Positions 26,901 to 41,210 are shown, counted from the first letter of the stretch. The stretch is DNA of 64,000 nucleotides from Diphasiastrum complanatum (GCA_029204225.1 CM055095.1:56332728-56396727), one strand, 5' to 3'. The notes: generated by a model not told the origin, from the sequence alone. Numbers and translations are program-made.

Positions 26901-27373
26901 TCCGAAAGAAGTGACGATGTTTCTGACATTGAAGGAAGCTTGAGAATGCATACATTTAATGGCTTCTGTGTTTGAGCCTGAGAATCAGTACGGAGTTGAT
27001 TTCCAACTTCATGCTTGGATACCAGATGCCAATCTGCTTCTTCTAGATCTTCATCTTCAAACCCAGAGCTTATTCCCTTTTTTCTAACTATATCATCCAA
27101 TGTCTCTTTCTGCAGTATTTGATTAGAGGCAGATGCTGCCAGTCGAAGTTGACCACTACTAAACCTGCTCCTTGAGTCTTCATCAAGCCTTTGCCTGAAT
27201 AGTTGATCATCAGCACCATGTCCTTCAGCTTCCGAGCTTGAAAAAAATGAGTATAAAAAGGCTGACAAAGATGTAGTGTCGGGACCCCGAAATTCATCTC
27301 TTGAATCATTCTCTGAAACTGCCCTTTGGTAATGATTCTGTTGCTGCTCTCTTTCCAATCCAACGTTATCTTC
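17934..27373 (-). CDS. TLD-domain protein (OXR1/NCOA7-like), 3' seven exons; 5' end not found
   Basis: Exons read by eye, 5' to 3': 27373-26829, 26500-26428, 21356-21276, 21155-21092, 19635-19548, 18497-18413 and 18023-17934. They total 1026 nt (341 aa plus stop), stay in frame and have GT/AG borders. The first 140 or so residues are acidic and low in complexity (GPDTTSLSAFLYSFFSSSE). From about residue 145 the TLD domain follows: LPSMSETSSLLSE, GRQWTLIYS, RHGISLLTLYRRS, GDTKGAVFGGLLSAPL, FVFTDVSGQPELYHPTGANR, DALALGGGGHFAL, LTGSSGSCATFGNMCLAH, KNVELWGFAHSSRY and the C-terminal EAPGVCRW. TLD proteins of the OXR group are linked to oxidative-stress tolerance; the biochemical role is not settled. 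Exon 27373 starts after a CACAG acceptor with no Met, so at least one upstream exon is missing from my reading. The 5,071-bp intron 21357-26427 holds transposon fragments. Confidence 0.88.
19375..19415. repeat. Short tandem duplication in TLD gene intron
   Basis: The sequence GTCATAATAACGTTGAACG occurs twice in direct succession within an intron of the TLD gene. Confidence 0.7.
20267..20398. repeat. Two-copy direct repeat in TLD gene intron
   Basis: About 58 bp (AATCCTACT, then CTCTACGATTTGCAGGAGCT and CTAAGCTG) are repeated after about 75 bp. The copies differ by a few substitutions and small gaps. Confidence 0.75.
22040..22826 (-). pseudogene. Non-LTR (LINE) reverse-transcriptase fragment inside TLD gene intron
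   Basis: From about 22800 down to 22370 one open frame reads PWSTNLIHPIHKGDDPMKAD, NYRTIMI, GQACFTPGYTTSDHIFTLRS and VHCCFVDFRKAFDSVPR. These are the IxPIxKKGD, NYRxI, DQxGFxxGxST and FxDFxKAFDxVxR blocks of LINE-type reverse transcriptase, including the catalytic Asp of motif A. The frame then breaks, the YxDD block is absent, and a second charged stretch (22040-22325) does not look like continuing RT. The element has the same sense as the host gene. Neither an endonuclease nor a poly-A tail is clear, so this is a truncated, dead copy. Confidence 0.8.
23980..24560 (+). pseudogene. Ty3/gypsy relic, antisense in TLD gene intron
   Basis: Read on the plus strand with frame shifts, the segment ends in LEDYLHRYVSPTRRNWDQHL, CLDEYNYNN and AIRPLCAKN, which matches the region after the catalytic Glu of gypsy integrase (W-x-LxxxExxYNxxxHSST...P). 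About 24130-24160 gives NAAIDAFSS, like the RNase H/linker VADALSR motif. The integrase core between them is missing. Stops and frameshifts are frequent. Similar decayed sequence may extend up to about 23690. Confidence 0.55.
24561..26427. other. Remainder of the large TLD gene intron
   Basis: AT-rich intron sequence with no family recognised. A poly-T run lies at about 26122-26136. The short ORFs carry no recognised domain. Confidence 0.5.
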
Positions 27374-28479
27374 CTGTGGAATACAAAGAGGAAAAGTTCC
27401 AAAGTTACAGCTATTTTCTGATAATTTGACAAATAGAATGTCAAACTACCGTCAATAAGACTCCAACCATAATTGTCTGATGTAATGCCAAATGCACATG
27501 ATGATTTAAATTACAAGAAGCAAGGCATGGAGGCATTATTGCATGGATCTGAGTTCTTGTATATAAATGCCATGATACATTATAATACTTTGCTGATCAG
27601 CTAAATCCAAGAGGGCACCCTACCAGGTTGGTTGAGATGATGCAAGTATTTTTTCTGGAAATACGATTTTCAAAAAGAGAATAGAAAACCATGAGTTAGT
27701 CCTATGTAACTTCTCATGGCCTAAAACTAAAAAAAAGCTTACCATTATGTGATGGATTGTTTTAAATTTCAGGTCAACACAGCTGAAGCTATAAGAGTCT
27801 CTGGATTGATTCACCTATTACATGTACCAGAAGGGAGATGGCAGAGTATTCCCAAGGACTTCATTACACAATTGCCATGTACGTAACAACAACATGATGT
27901 TATCTTTGTTGTGGTTGGAACTTACAAAAATAGCTCACTTTATCCCAACTCATACCAAGTTGGCTGCTAAATTTCTAACTCAAATGACTATAATGATTGC
28001 GCTACGAAACAAAATTGCGAAACATGACTCTTCCTCTCTGAAGACAGGGAACTGTTACAAGTCATCCCACTTTACTCTTGCTAATTTTTGCAGCAAGTTG
28101 TGGATAGACTGCCATCATTTCTAGTGGCTACTTTGAAGAGGTGATTCTTCACTTTTCAACGCTTTTTGCTCATTGATTTTTACTGCCTATATCCTTATGA
28201 TTTGTCTGCCTATTCTTGTGATTTGGCCAATCCCACGAGTATTAGTTTTGTACATATTTCCCACTTGTAGCAATTGTTGAAGCCCCATGGCTCGTGGTCC
28301 AAGTTCTAGTGGTGACAAGGATCACTCTGTTATGAATCTTATACAGCAAACTATGCAACAGTCTATTGATCTTTTGCATGAGTCTATTGACATACAAAAA
28401 TTATTGTCCCAAGAGAGTTCTCGCGTAAAGCTTCAAGATGTTTCTGAGGATCTGATTTCTATTAGAAATTAGGTTGGCT
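27374..28479. other. Upstream of the last recognised TLD exon
   Basis: No further TLD exon was recognised here on the minus strand. On the plus strand an ORF at 28287-28472 (starting MARGPSSSGDKDHS) directly precedes the hAT relic and could be a decayed transposon part, but I see no diagnostic motif. Confidence 0.4.
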
Positions 28480-29945
28480 GGAATGCCTATGTCTCCCGAG
28501 TTTACCGTGATGTATATGAGCAGGATAAGCTCTTGGATGAGCTCCAGATATTCAAGCAGGAGACCATGGAGTTCTTCACTGGGGCCGCGCGTTTGAGAGA
28601 GGGTAATATACAATGCAATCCATGTGAGATGATCATTGCCATTTTCCCTTGTACATAGTTACATTTTAATATTTACATGAAATAGCGGCTTTAATAGCCA
28701 GTTTTTGATGAAATTTGAATCATTATAAATATCAAATCCCAATTCTGATTTCTTAGCTTTGGTTTGTGGTGCTTTGGTTTGCGACTGGCAACAGCTGACT
28801 CCTCTTTGAACTGTGATCAAGCCAGATGCATCCCGTGTCATGGCGGATGAAGTTTGGGATTGATGTCCACAAATTGTGCCGCCTTGCCATTAGGATCCTC
28901 TTAAAAGACTGCATTGCAATTGCTTGCGAGAGGAACTGGAGTGCTCATTCACTGATTCACACAAAGAAGAGGAATTGACTCTCCTCTGCACAGTTGGAGA
29001 GGTTGGTGTATGTACACGCCAACTTGAGATTTTTGAGTAGACTCCACAGCACCCCAAATCCTATCCAAGTAGTTCATAATTTCTAATGTGTAGATAGCAC
29101 CAAATATGTGAAACTGGATATATTCTAATTTCACAAATAGATATATATATATATATATAGTACTAAAGTCTAAGTAGTAAGTAGTTACTAAATAATAGAG
29201 TAAAGTGTGTTTGAAATTTGGACTTTGAAGTCAGAAGTATACCTATACATTGAACTTTTAAGGTTTGACTTTGAGTTTAAGCTTTCAACTTTGAAGTTTG
29301 AACTAACAAACTACATTAACTTTTAAGATTATAATATTAAATATATATCATATAATTGTTGACATACAGCCCATCCAAATTTTGTCTTGCTTTCAATGTG
29401 CATTGTGGCATGTGCATAGATCAATCCGGATGAGATCGATGTGGCAAAGGTTGAAGGTTCCAAACTTTCCACCAAGATCATAGGACGAGGAGGATGTGTA
29501 CGCATTCCTCCATGAGGAGGCTATGCAGAGGGCAGGTGAGAATTGAATTAAGATCACTTAGCACTGGGCTGCTAGGAACTAGGCTAGTAACTACCTAGTA
29601 GGCTATTTCCATGTTCTTAGGAGTTAGTACTTACTACTTACTTGACGCTTCATACTTGAAATACATTTCTGGATTAATTATTGTGATTTGTGGGCAGTAA
29701 TACGTTTGTCAATCCTTGTGTGCAGGACCTAAGCAGCACGTAGGAGGGCAGGAGAGGGTACGACCTCTTGTACTCACGACCCTGATGATGAGTCTGAGCC
29801 TGAGGCATCGTCAGGGTCAGAGTTCTCAGAGGAGGAGTATGTAGAGGAGGAGTTTGAGGAGACTGATTATGGGAATGAGGATGAGGGTGAGGATGAGGGG
29901 CACCCTGCCTTGGCCTCCGATGAGGACTTCGTCCCTAATGTTTGA
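28480..29945 (+). pseudogene. hAT-family transposase relic (C-terminal part)
   Basis: Fragments in order on the plus strand: RDVYEQDKLLDELQIFKQET (about 28505-28565); LAIRILLKDCIAIACERNWS and AHSLIHTKKRN (about 28885-28977), the hallmark of the hAT C-terminal dimerisation domain (A-R-L-S...CERNWS...H-KKRN-L); VHANLRFLSR; DEEDVYAFLHEEAMQRAG near 29480-29535; and an acidic tail at 29778-29945 (DPDDESEPEASSGSEFSEEE, ending DEDFVPNV and stop). A stop follows KKRN, and intron-like gaps separate pieces. Terminal inverted repeats and an 8-bp target duplication were not found. hAT transposases cut and paste DNA; this copy is inactive. Confidence 0.72.
29143..29159. repeat. (TA)n microsatellite
   Basis: About eight TA units within the hAT relic. 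Confidence 0.9.
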
Positions 29946-30348
29946 GCGTAGACTACAATAGGCTCGGCAACACCTGCTCAGAGGAGGCTCAAAGCCAGGA
30001 GAGCTTAGAGACTAGAGTCTAGATAGCACTCATGAGTCACAACATATTATATTGTTTAGTATTTACATGTCATCAAACATTGATAGTGGACACATATGGA
30101 TTCTGAAAACTAACATCATTGCTATTTAATTATCTAATACCAATTTTAAGTTTTAACATTTTGATTTATGCATTGATGATTGTGATGATTTCAATTTTGA
30201 GTCTTGAGTCTTGACTCACCACTCTTGAGCATTGGAACTTCTAATTTGTGTTTCTATTTAAAGTTTGAACTTTAAACTTTGAACTAAAATGTATTGCTAG
30301 TTTAATTGTGCAATGTGCATTGTGTGCTCCACTAAGTTGAAAGTTCTA

Positions 30349-30352
<4 letters not shown>

Positions 30353-30415
<63 letters not shown>
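30353..30415. repeat. Compound (GT)n(GA)n microsatellite
   Basis: About 14 GT units pass directly into about 18 GA units, then unique sequence. Confidence 0.95.
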
Positions 30416-30416
<1 letters not shown>

Positions 30417-31334
30417 CAAAGGATAAAGCTGCAAGTGCCAAGCATAGTTACAACTTCCAACTTACTAAAAGCTATAACCCTAAACCTTTAACTTGGTTGG
30501 TAAGTTGTGACCTACTTATGGATGACCATTGACTACAATCAAGTTTCAAGTTTCAAGTTTCAAGTTCCAACTGACAACTAGTGCTCACTGCTTTTTGCTT
30601 TAAGCTTAATCGATGTTGGTCAATGGTGTGACATGTCTGGCATCTGCTTGAAGATGTTGTAGCAACTTGTTACTTGAGTCTTGCCAGCAATCATGTGAGG
30701 GCCAGTGGTTGTTCGGCAAATGCCAGCAATGTCTACAATCTTAGAGAACACCTTGGATTAGAGTTTCTTGACCTACATGGTACAATCCACATATGTCAAG
30801 AAGCCAGATATGTATTATGTAAGTAGTACGTACTAAGTGAATTATATCTTATCAGAAGTTGAAATAAATAACCAACAATGAAGTTTGAACAAGTATTGGG
30901 GCCAAAATGAGTACGGAATGTAGCCTCATAAGCAGGATTCAGGCAGATTTGGTGATAACTAGCAAGGTTACCAGTCGATTCGAATCACCCGATTCGAATT
31001 AGCTAGTCTGATTCGAATGGGGAAAAAGTTCAAACCCCTTTTTTTTTTCCCCTTTTGGGGGGGCTAGTAACTTCTAAGTTCTAACAGCCTTGAGCAGTGA
31101 GTTAAGTATTAGGATTTCTGACTCAGGACTTAGGACTCAGTTCGAACTTAGAATTCGAAAGTAATGGACCTAACTGGAACTGTCATATTAGTAACTACAT
31201 ATGTGTATTACGTCATAGAATGAGGACTCTAGTCTCTCGTAACTTAGGCACTCGCGCTTTTAAGCCCCATGGGCCAAGGTTCAAAATTCAAATGTTTGAT
31301 TGCTACATCAAAGGAATTTGGAAAAATTGATGTC

Positions 31335-31870
31335 TTGGCCCGTATTTGCCTAGTATGAATTTGAAGTCTTACCCTTTGGTGTTACTAATGGTCCTCCTAG
31401 ATTTTAAAATGCTATGCCAAGCGTCCTCTCATTCTTGTATTTAGCAATACTTTCCCATTTGACAGTTGTATGTCAACTTTGTTATCATCAACTCTATGCT
31501 AAACGGTCCAAATGTTCTTTCGTTGTTACTATAATCAATTTCCTAGTGTTTTAGTTTATAGTAGTATTGTTCGTGTTGACCCTGGTAAGATCAAGTCAAT
31601 TCACACTAGGCATGTTCCCACTAAAGCTCACAACCTACGCATGTTTCTTGGATTTTCCACTCATCTTTGTAAGCCCATCCCACACCCTGTCATCATTGCC
31701 TCTCCCCTACATGGCTTATTGAAGAAAGAAAAGCCCTTTCTTTAAGGTCCTAATTGCCAACTTGCTTTTGATAACCTTAATACATTGTTGACTTCTGCTC
31801 CCGTCCTTTGTCTTTCTTATTTTGATACACACCAACCAACTCAAACTCCAACAAAATTAATTGTCCACTA
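31335..31870 (+). pseudogene. Ty3/gypsy reverse-transcriptase/RNase H relic
   Basis: Frame-shifted plus-strand reading gives FEVLPFGVTNGPPRF (family: YEFxVMPFGLTNAPATF), then AKRSKCSF (xKCxF), IKSIHTRHVPTKAHNLRMFL, GFSTHL, PLHGLLKKEKPF, and QLAFDNLNTLLTSAPVLCLS (family: xAFxxLKxxLxxAPVLxxPDF). The YxDD block is lost and at least three frame changes and several stops are present. The order RT then RNase H start fits gypsy. Confidence 0.72.
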
Positions 31871-34583
<2,713 letters not shown>

Positions 34584-34826
34584 TTTGACAGGAACATAGC
34601 CAGTTTACTTTGCAAACTCTGGGAAATGCCCTCCGTTTTGAAAAGTTGCAAGACCTCTCATCATCGGTGCCAACGGATTCCAAGTAATGCATCTATTCTT
34701 TTATTTGTTCATGTTCCGATTGATCGCACATAGCCACATGAATGAAACTCATCAAATTTTAATGAAACACACTATGTTACTCATCATATTTTAATGAAAC
34801 TCATCAAATTCTGGGATCAAAATCAT

Positions 34827-35040
34827 TAGTTTCTGTAGCGATGGATAGTTTAGCGTCTGTAGTGACGGATAGTTTCTTTAGCGATAGATAGTTTATCATT
34901 AGTTTCTATAGCGATGGATAGTTTATCATTTGTTTGGAAGCATTAGTTTCCGTAGCGATGGATTAGTTTATCATTTGTTTGGAATCATTAGTTTCTATAG
35001 CGATGGATAGTTTAGCGTCTGTAGCGATGGATCATTTGGA
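34827..35040. repeat. Degenerate minisatellite TAGCGATGGATAGTTTA
   Basis: About seven copies of a core GTAGCGATGGATAGTTT with spacers TATCATTAGTTTC or TATCATTTGTTTGGAA. Copies are uneven in length (about 20-50 bp) and partly form higher-order units. Confidence 0.8.
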
Positions 35041-35394
35041 ATCTTCCGACCATTATGACTCTTTCTTTCCGCTTTTCGACTTCCCTTGTTTGAAAGTAAG
35101 TAACGACATAAGACCACACTCAAATCAAACAAAAATACCTGGAAATAAGAATTGTTCACTAAAAGTAACAGTAAGGACTCCAATATTCTGATCTTAGACA
35201 GCATGGATATGCGTAAGAATCATAGTTTATACTAAGGGACTAGAATGGCACGGATCTACCCTACTACCCAGTATAAACACTGGTAGTCTCTTACCCTGTT
35301 TTAATGACATCTTTCCTTTACAGTGTCCTTATATCGTGGATATTATATCATTCTGATATAACAATCAGGGTAACACTTCACCTTTCCTCTATTA

Positions 35395-35690
35395 GTGTTA
35401 CTTTAGACATTTGGTGAGATACAACTGGAAAGCATGGATATGCTCAGGAGTATGAACAGCAGTGCGTGACATACCTTACGTCGTAAGGGTCACTTGGGTC
35501 AGTATAGCATGGATTTGCTCTGATACCAGCACACGTGTTCACACAAGTCTTTTGTCTAAATAAAACTCCTAACGGTTTAAACTTTTTATACTCCTCTTTT
35601 ATTAAACGAACTGATACGGACCAATTGACCGTAAGTTGATCAGTATGGCGCTCGCCCTGATAGGTGATATAACGGCTTGGCCTATCGCTA
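35395..35690 (-). mobile_element. LTR 3' end plus primer-binding site relic, minus orientation
   Basis: The complement of 35517-35528 is TGGTATCAGAGC, the initiator-Met tRNA primer site typical of plant copia elements. It directly follows a sequence ending GAACACGTGTGC, a likely LTR end. The segment 35395-35690 is homologous to 37850-38080 in the opposite orientation (shared blocks TTGGTCCGTATCAGTT, CAGAGCAAATCCATGCTAT and GCATATCCATGCTTTCCAGT). The rest of the element is not recognisable. Confidence 0.6.
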
Positions 35691-35934
35691 AACATTGTGT
35701 GTTTGGGAAGACTGGACTATATTTTAAAATGCTATTCAAAGTTGTTAAGTAGTATAATTTCTTTTGGACATGAATAACAACTGTCGTTCAGATATGACAC
35801 CTATCTTCCTCACTAAACTAACTTGAGTGGTTTTGTTTTGTGGAATGGTGGTAGGTAACAACTGGACGTCTTGAAAGTGGTTATGCTTTATGGTGCTCTC
35901 TAGTACTGTATTTTACTTTTCAGCTGTACTTTAC

Positions 35935-36164
35935 CTTGTTGGATTATGAATAAAGGCTTTAAAGAGCTTCAGTCTTGCTTTGTCAAGAGGAACTAAGTGG
36001 TGTCTTGTAACTCTCTCTCCATCCAAATCCAGTTTATATATAAATCCAAGAAGCCTGCTGCATGTTTGCACAATTACGTGAGAAGCCAGCAGCAACAAGC
36101 CATCTTTGTAGCTTGCAATTGTTCCTGCCATGCCATCATATCCTCCTACATCCACAATACCACG
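35935..36164 (-). pseudogene. Exon-like island, unidentified
   Basis: A 230-nt open stretch on the minus strand flanked by an AG acceptor (36165-36166) and a GTAAAG donor (35934 and below). It encodes GIVDVGGYDGMAGTIASYKD, GLLLLASHVIVQTCSRLLGF, IYKLDLDGERVTRHHLVPLD and KARLKLFKAFIHNPT. Its balanced composition and splice-site borders suggest a real exon or exon relic, but I do not recognise the family and found no neighbouring exons. It could be a captured gene fragment or chance. Confidence 0.35.
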
Positions 36165-36621
36165 CTAGTCTGAGACTTGATTCGCCCTGACAAGCCTCCG
36201 CTCAAATCTGCCTTGTATAGGATTTTGCAAATTCTGGATCGAGACAAGAAGAATAAACGAAAGCGCAAAGAGCATACACGGATGGAGCTCTTGATGCAAA
36301 ATCAAAAACAATGCAGAGATGCAAAATTCAGAATCGCAATTGAAATTTTGACTTTGTTGCCTTAAAATTTAATTCAATTCCTTACGATCAAGGCAATCGA
36401 AAGAAGAAACCTCTCTCTCCCTCTCAATCGCACTCACTCACTCTGTCTCTTTCTCTCAAAAATTATGTTTCCAGAAATTTCTAGAAGCATGTGTTCTCTC
36501 TCAAATGAACGTGCCTGCCTTTCAACTGCACTTCAAATGCCTTTCATGTCCATCAAATATGTTTTAGGACTGACGTGGACCAATGAAAATCCGCAAAATG
36601 CTTTTTATTTATCATTGCTTA

Positions 36622-36762
<141 letters not shown>

Positions 36763-37194
36763 GGACTCTTCTTTATAAAAAATTACTACCCTTGATCATG
36801 CCATAAACAAACAATTATGTTATGAAGGTCCTAAACTTGGTTGCCAACCCAACCTGTTTTGGTACTTTTTCAAAAAGAATTTTTCCACCATTTTTGGTTG
36901 GAAGGGAGCTTCCATGATACTTCCTACGGAACCACTATATGTAGCCTGTTCTCGAAGGAGTTTTTTCTACTTTACGGTAAGAAGAAGTTTGGAAGAGATG
37001 GCGCCCTCCCTAGCTTGAAGTTATCTGCTTTAAACCCTACGGTATGTGGTTTTGCTCGTATCATGTATTTGCATTCATCCCTTGTATACTTATGAATGTT
37101 ATCAGATGTGGTTGATGATAAATAGGAAGATATGAATCCGCTATCTAGCGATAAATCAGTGAGGGTTCATATTACCGTTTTTGGCATGATTTTT

Positions 37195-37375
37195 ACTCCA
37201 TATTCTATCCGTTGTCCAGCAATGGAGCAACAATGAAGCTCACTCAGTAATGGAGAGTCTTGTTGAGGATGGATAGGTTGTTGTCCATCAATGGACCTGC
37301 AGCGATCTATCCTGAGCAAGATAATCAAAATACTGATACTTATGGGTAGTTGTCCAACAATGGACCAGTGATGAA
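37195..37375. repeat. Repeated palindrome TTGTCCAxCAATGGA
   Basis: Three copies of TTGTCC(A/AG)(C/T)AACAATGGA-like sequence, each a short imperfect palindrome (TCCA...TGGA), occur with related AGTAATGGA and AGCGATCTATCC blocks. The motif resembles the GCGATGGATAG minisatellite at 34827-35040. Confidence 0.5.
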
Positions 37376-37849
37376 CCAAGATTTCCTTCCGCATGCTTCA
37401 AAGAGCATGATAATGATAGCTATACATCGTGTGTGATAGATTGAGGCAGGTGCTTCATTATGACCAGCGATGAAGCATTTCCTATCTCATAAATGGTTAT
37501 ATAGATTCAAACTTCATATCATAGATATGAATGGATGATAATGTGGTTTGTTAACTACAGTTTACAGTATGCTTTACTATCCTTCAAAGGACAACATGAA
37601 TATGTGGTTGTTCCATAAGTAACTATGGGCTACATACATACTCCAGAAACGAAGCTATTGTAGTATCATACTATTATCAAAAGATACAACTCAGATGCTG
37701 GCACATGTTGATTATAACCAGTTTCGTTATCATACTTGTGACTGATTGCTTCTTCACAAGGAAGACTACTATGTGTAAGCACTAACAAATTAAACTTGCA
37801 CTCTCTATAGCATCGAATATTACTACTATCTTCATTTTCGATTAGGTTC

Positions 37850-38080
37850 GGTTTCGAACACATTGGTCCGTATCAGTTTAATTTGTTTATAGCACAAGTA
37901 TGAAAAGTTTTCACCGTATATATTGCTTATCGCTAAAAGACATGGTGTGAACATGTGTGCCGATGTCAGAGCAAATCCATGCTATTCTAACTCGTGTGAC
38001 TTAAGAAACATCACGCACTATTGTCCATACTCTTGAGCATATCCATGCTTTCCAGTTGTATGTCACCATACTAGTATAAC
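37850..38080 (+). mobile_element. LTR 3' end relic, plus orientation (inverted copy of 35395-35690)
   Basis: This contains TTGGTCCGTATCAGTTTAAT, GTGTGAACATGTGTGC, a mutated primer site at about 37961-37972 (CGATGTCAGAGC) and CAAATCCATGCTAT followed by CATATCCATGCTTTCCAGTT. Similarity to the reversed 35395-35690 block is clear but broken by substitutions and gaps. The two relics point away from each other, LTR to LTR. Confidence 0.6.
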
Positions 38081-38484
38081 AACTAAATGGGTAGTAAATT
38101 AGCATACGTCATGGTTGAATAGTGTAGCTACGAGTAAACTTACGTTTATCGTAACTCCATATCCATCCCGTGGTTTTTCTTGAACCCTTGTATCGGATAG
38201 GGAACAAAATCAAAAGCTTGTTATCCTTTTGGGTTATCATAGTAGGAGTCTGAGACTGTCGTAACAGAAAGATTGCGAGGCATTAGGCGTCTTGGACAGC
38301 CATGCGATCCTTTGTCTCTGATAACTGTGTTTGTGTGCAAGAGAGTGAGAGAGACAATTGCAGTCAATCAAGAACGTAAGGATTGAACAGTAGTGAATAT
38401 GTATATATAAAAGAGAATCAGAACACAATACAATAGCAATGATAAGCGCGTGCTCCTAATTATAGACTCAAAACAATAGCTATA

Positions 38485-38682
<198 letters not shown>

Positions 38683-39054
38683 CACAGATAGAGAGTAGTT
38701 GGCTTGCACACAAATAGTGCCTATTTTATCTTTGAATCTGAAGATAGTAGTGGTTCATCTCTTTTAGCCATAGCGATGCACTAGGCAACTAATCCTCTGC
38801 TCACACACTCATGTCTGACAAGAACCAATCTATTGAGGTTATACTTCATGCCCTGCCTCTATCAATTAAACTGAGGCATTACTTGACAAGGAACCACAGT
38901 TGATGATATTATATTTGTAGCTAAGTGATTCATATATAGATATTGGATATCTATTGGCATATACTTTAGCTTTTTTTAATTTTTCCTTTTGGTTTTTGAA
39001 GAATAAACTTAGATCATTTCCACTGTATATGAACGAGGTTTCTCGTTTATACTG

Positions 39055-39115
39055 GGTCAATGCCTAGTGGTATTCTTAGATGATATTGTCATCTACAAGA
39101 AATAACTTAAGGAAA
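39055..39115 (+). pseudogene. Ty3/gypsy reverse-transcriptase YxDD scrap
   Basis: The reading CLVVFLDDIVIYKK matches the gypsy catalytic block YVVVYLDDILIYSK; a stop follows. Flanks do not extend the match, so it is a very small relic. Confidence 0.55.
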
Positions 39116-39580
39116 TGGAGAATTCAATGGCAGGTGATATTTGTTTTTGGAAATGGTTGAAGATTGGATCCTATGTTGGATATAGGATGGTCACATAATT
39201 TTTTTTGATTTTTTGATGATAAGCTTCCTTTTTATTATACATATTCATCAAGCCATAGCACAGTTCTTTAAGGAAGCTGAAAACAGTTCAAACAAACATT
39301 AACCATTCCAGACTGAGATAGATAGAAAGATGATCATCCAAAGCACATCCTTGACAAACACATTGATGCATTGCTTAGAGTATCAAGAGAGAGGCTTGGA
39401 GATAGATGTGATGAAGAACAAGGTGAGGGTCTTTAGCACCTACTTGGTACAGGTCTCCACCACTTTTTGTGAATGGATTGTTTAAATTTTGTTAAAGCTG
39501 GTTACAAAATGTAGGATTAGAAAAATAAAAGGTACCCCAATGGATCGGTTCAGAGGAAATAAGTGAAGAATTATATATAC

Positions 39581-40191
39581 CTCAAATGTAAACCCACGAT
39601 CAACGCGAAGGGTTGATAATATAGTTGGAGCTCCAAACGTGGGGTCAACATGCATAGTCTGTCGCAGCAGCCAAGTTAATTGGGATAAAACTATAAAGCA
39701 CTACTGCCCATAAAACATAGAATTAGTAGGCAAAATGAGTGGACACAATCAAGCTTTAAGCACAATAACTAGGAGCAGCGAAAGAGCTTATCCCTAAGAT
39801 AACAGCTAGACAAAGTAAAGGCATCCAAAAATAGTTGTGAAGGAGTTTTCTCGAGCTAGATATATACACACCTTAGGAAGCCCTTGAAGCTCAATTAGGC
39901 TGGCCTTTATATCTACTATCCTCGAGTCAAATTGGCATCATTTACAAGTTCATCAAAAATGTTGACAAAATACTCGAACATCTCGTTGAATCATTGTTTG
40001 TCAAAAGGATGTTCCTGTAACTTGGAAGAATGACAAGAGTTTAAATAGTGAAAGATTTTTGCTCACCAATTTGGCTGATCAAGGGGTACGCCAAGAAGAC
40101 AATTGAGGAATCGACCAACATCATGCATGTCTACTTCCAATTCTCCTTGTTGGCTTGCTAGGAAACTTCTCCTCACCCTCAGTTTTGGGAA
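39581..40191 (-). pseudogene. Two exon-like islands, unidentified
   Basis: Island 1 (40191-40067, 125 nt) sits between CTTACAG and GTGAGC and encodes FPKLRVRRSFLASQQGELEV then DMHDVGRFLNCLLGVPLDQP. Island 2 (39658-39581, 78 nt) sits between GACAG and GTATAT and encodes TMHVDPTFGAPTILSTLRVD then RGFTFE. Between them a possible third exon (39910-40020; EYFVNIFDELVNDANLTRG) has a stop in the matching frame. Splice-site context and protein-like composition suggest gene remnants. I cannot name the family. Confidence 0.35.
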
Positions 40192-40399
40192 CTGTAAGAT
40201 TTAAGTATTGATCAAAATAAACCAAATCGTCCCACTTTTGACCAAATTTTTAACTTACAATAACTAAGTCAATCTGAGCTTCCCAATAAATATAATGCCT
40301 GGAATGGAATGTCAAGAATAGAGAATACAAATGTAATGAGACAAAATGGTCTGCTTATAATACCGGAGTTTAAAGAAAAGAAATGGCTGAAACAATTAT

Positions 40400-40640
40400 C
40401 TGCCCTTTTTGCAAGCAATTAGAAGGACATTTTAGAGCTTCCCTAAGCAGCCTCACAACTTCTGTTGAGCATGCTCCATCTTCTTTTTTGTCAGACATGA
40501 TATAAGCTTTCAAAAAGAAAGCCTGAAATGAGGGCTGAATGTCAATAGATTTATCTGCTTTATGCATCGTCTTTAATATATTCCCGATATCATAATATAT
40601 CCAGCCATCATACACCAATCTCTCACTGCTATCAATTGCA
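40400..40640 (-). pseudogene. ETO1/EOL1-like TPR fragment
   Basis: The minus strand encodes SSERLVYDGWIYYDIGN, then SIDIQPSFQAFFLKAYIMSD, then STEVVRLLREALKCPSNCLQ and KGQ. This aligns with the C-terminal part of plant ETO1/EOL1 (HERLVYEGWILYDTGH...SISIxRSFEAFFLKAYALAD...ALKCPSDxLRKGQ), BTB/TPR adaptors of the CUL3 E3 ligase that target type-2 ACC synthases. Identity is only moderate, the upstream part (40641-40780) diverges, the base after KGQ is AT rather than a GT donor, and no following exon (family: ALNNLGSVYVDC) was found. It is therefore probably a dead fragment. Confidence 0.6.
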
Positions 40641-40890
40641 TGGTCCAGTGTTGCAGGTCGAGATGAAACCGCATCAACAAACCGGGCTCCAAGCAGTTCA
40701 GTATGCATAGAGAAACATGCGTTCAAGCCAAGAATCCTAAACCCTAAATCCAGGGAATTGTAAAGATATCGAGTTTTTGAAAAATCAGTGCATGCACACA
40801 CACACACACACCATCGGCCACATAAATCACGCACAACATTGGACAAAAATCATACACACAGATATACATGCACATTCATACACATAAATC

Positions 40891-40893
<3 letters not shown>

Positions 40894-40972
<79 letters not shown>
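40894..40972. repeat. (CA)n microsatellite
   Basis: About 39 uninterrupted CA units; smaller CA runs lie at 40796-40811 and 41085-41102. Confidence 0.95.
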
Positions 40973-40975
<3 letters not shown>

Positions 40976-41210
40976 CATCGGTCGCCCGCCATCGACGGGC
41001 ACACTATGCTAGACTACCCACATGCATGCACAAATATATGCACTCTCACTAATACACATACATACATATAAACACATGCACTCACATACATACACACACA
41101 TACATCGGCCAGTACTCGTCAACGACCATTGGCTTTCCTCCTAAAGCATCGTCCACCATCCAAATCATCGGCCGCCACCCAGATTGCCTACCACCCACGT
41201 CAACCTTTTT

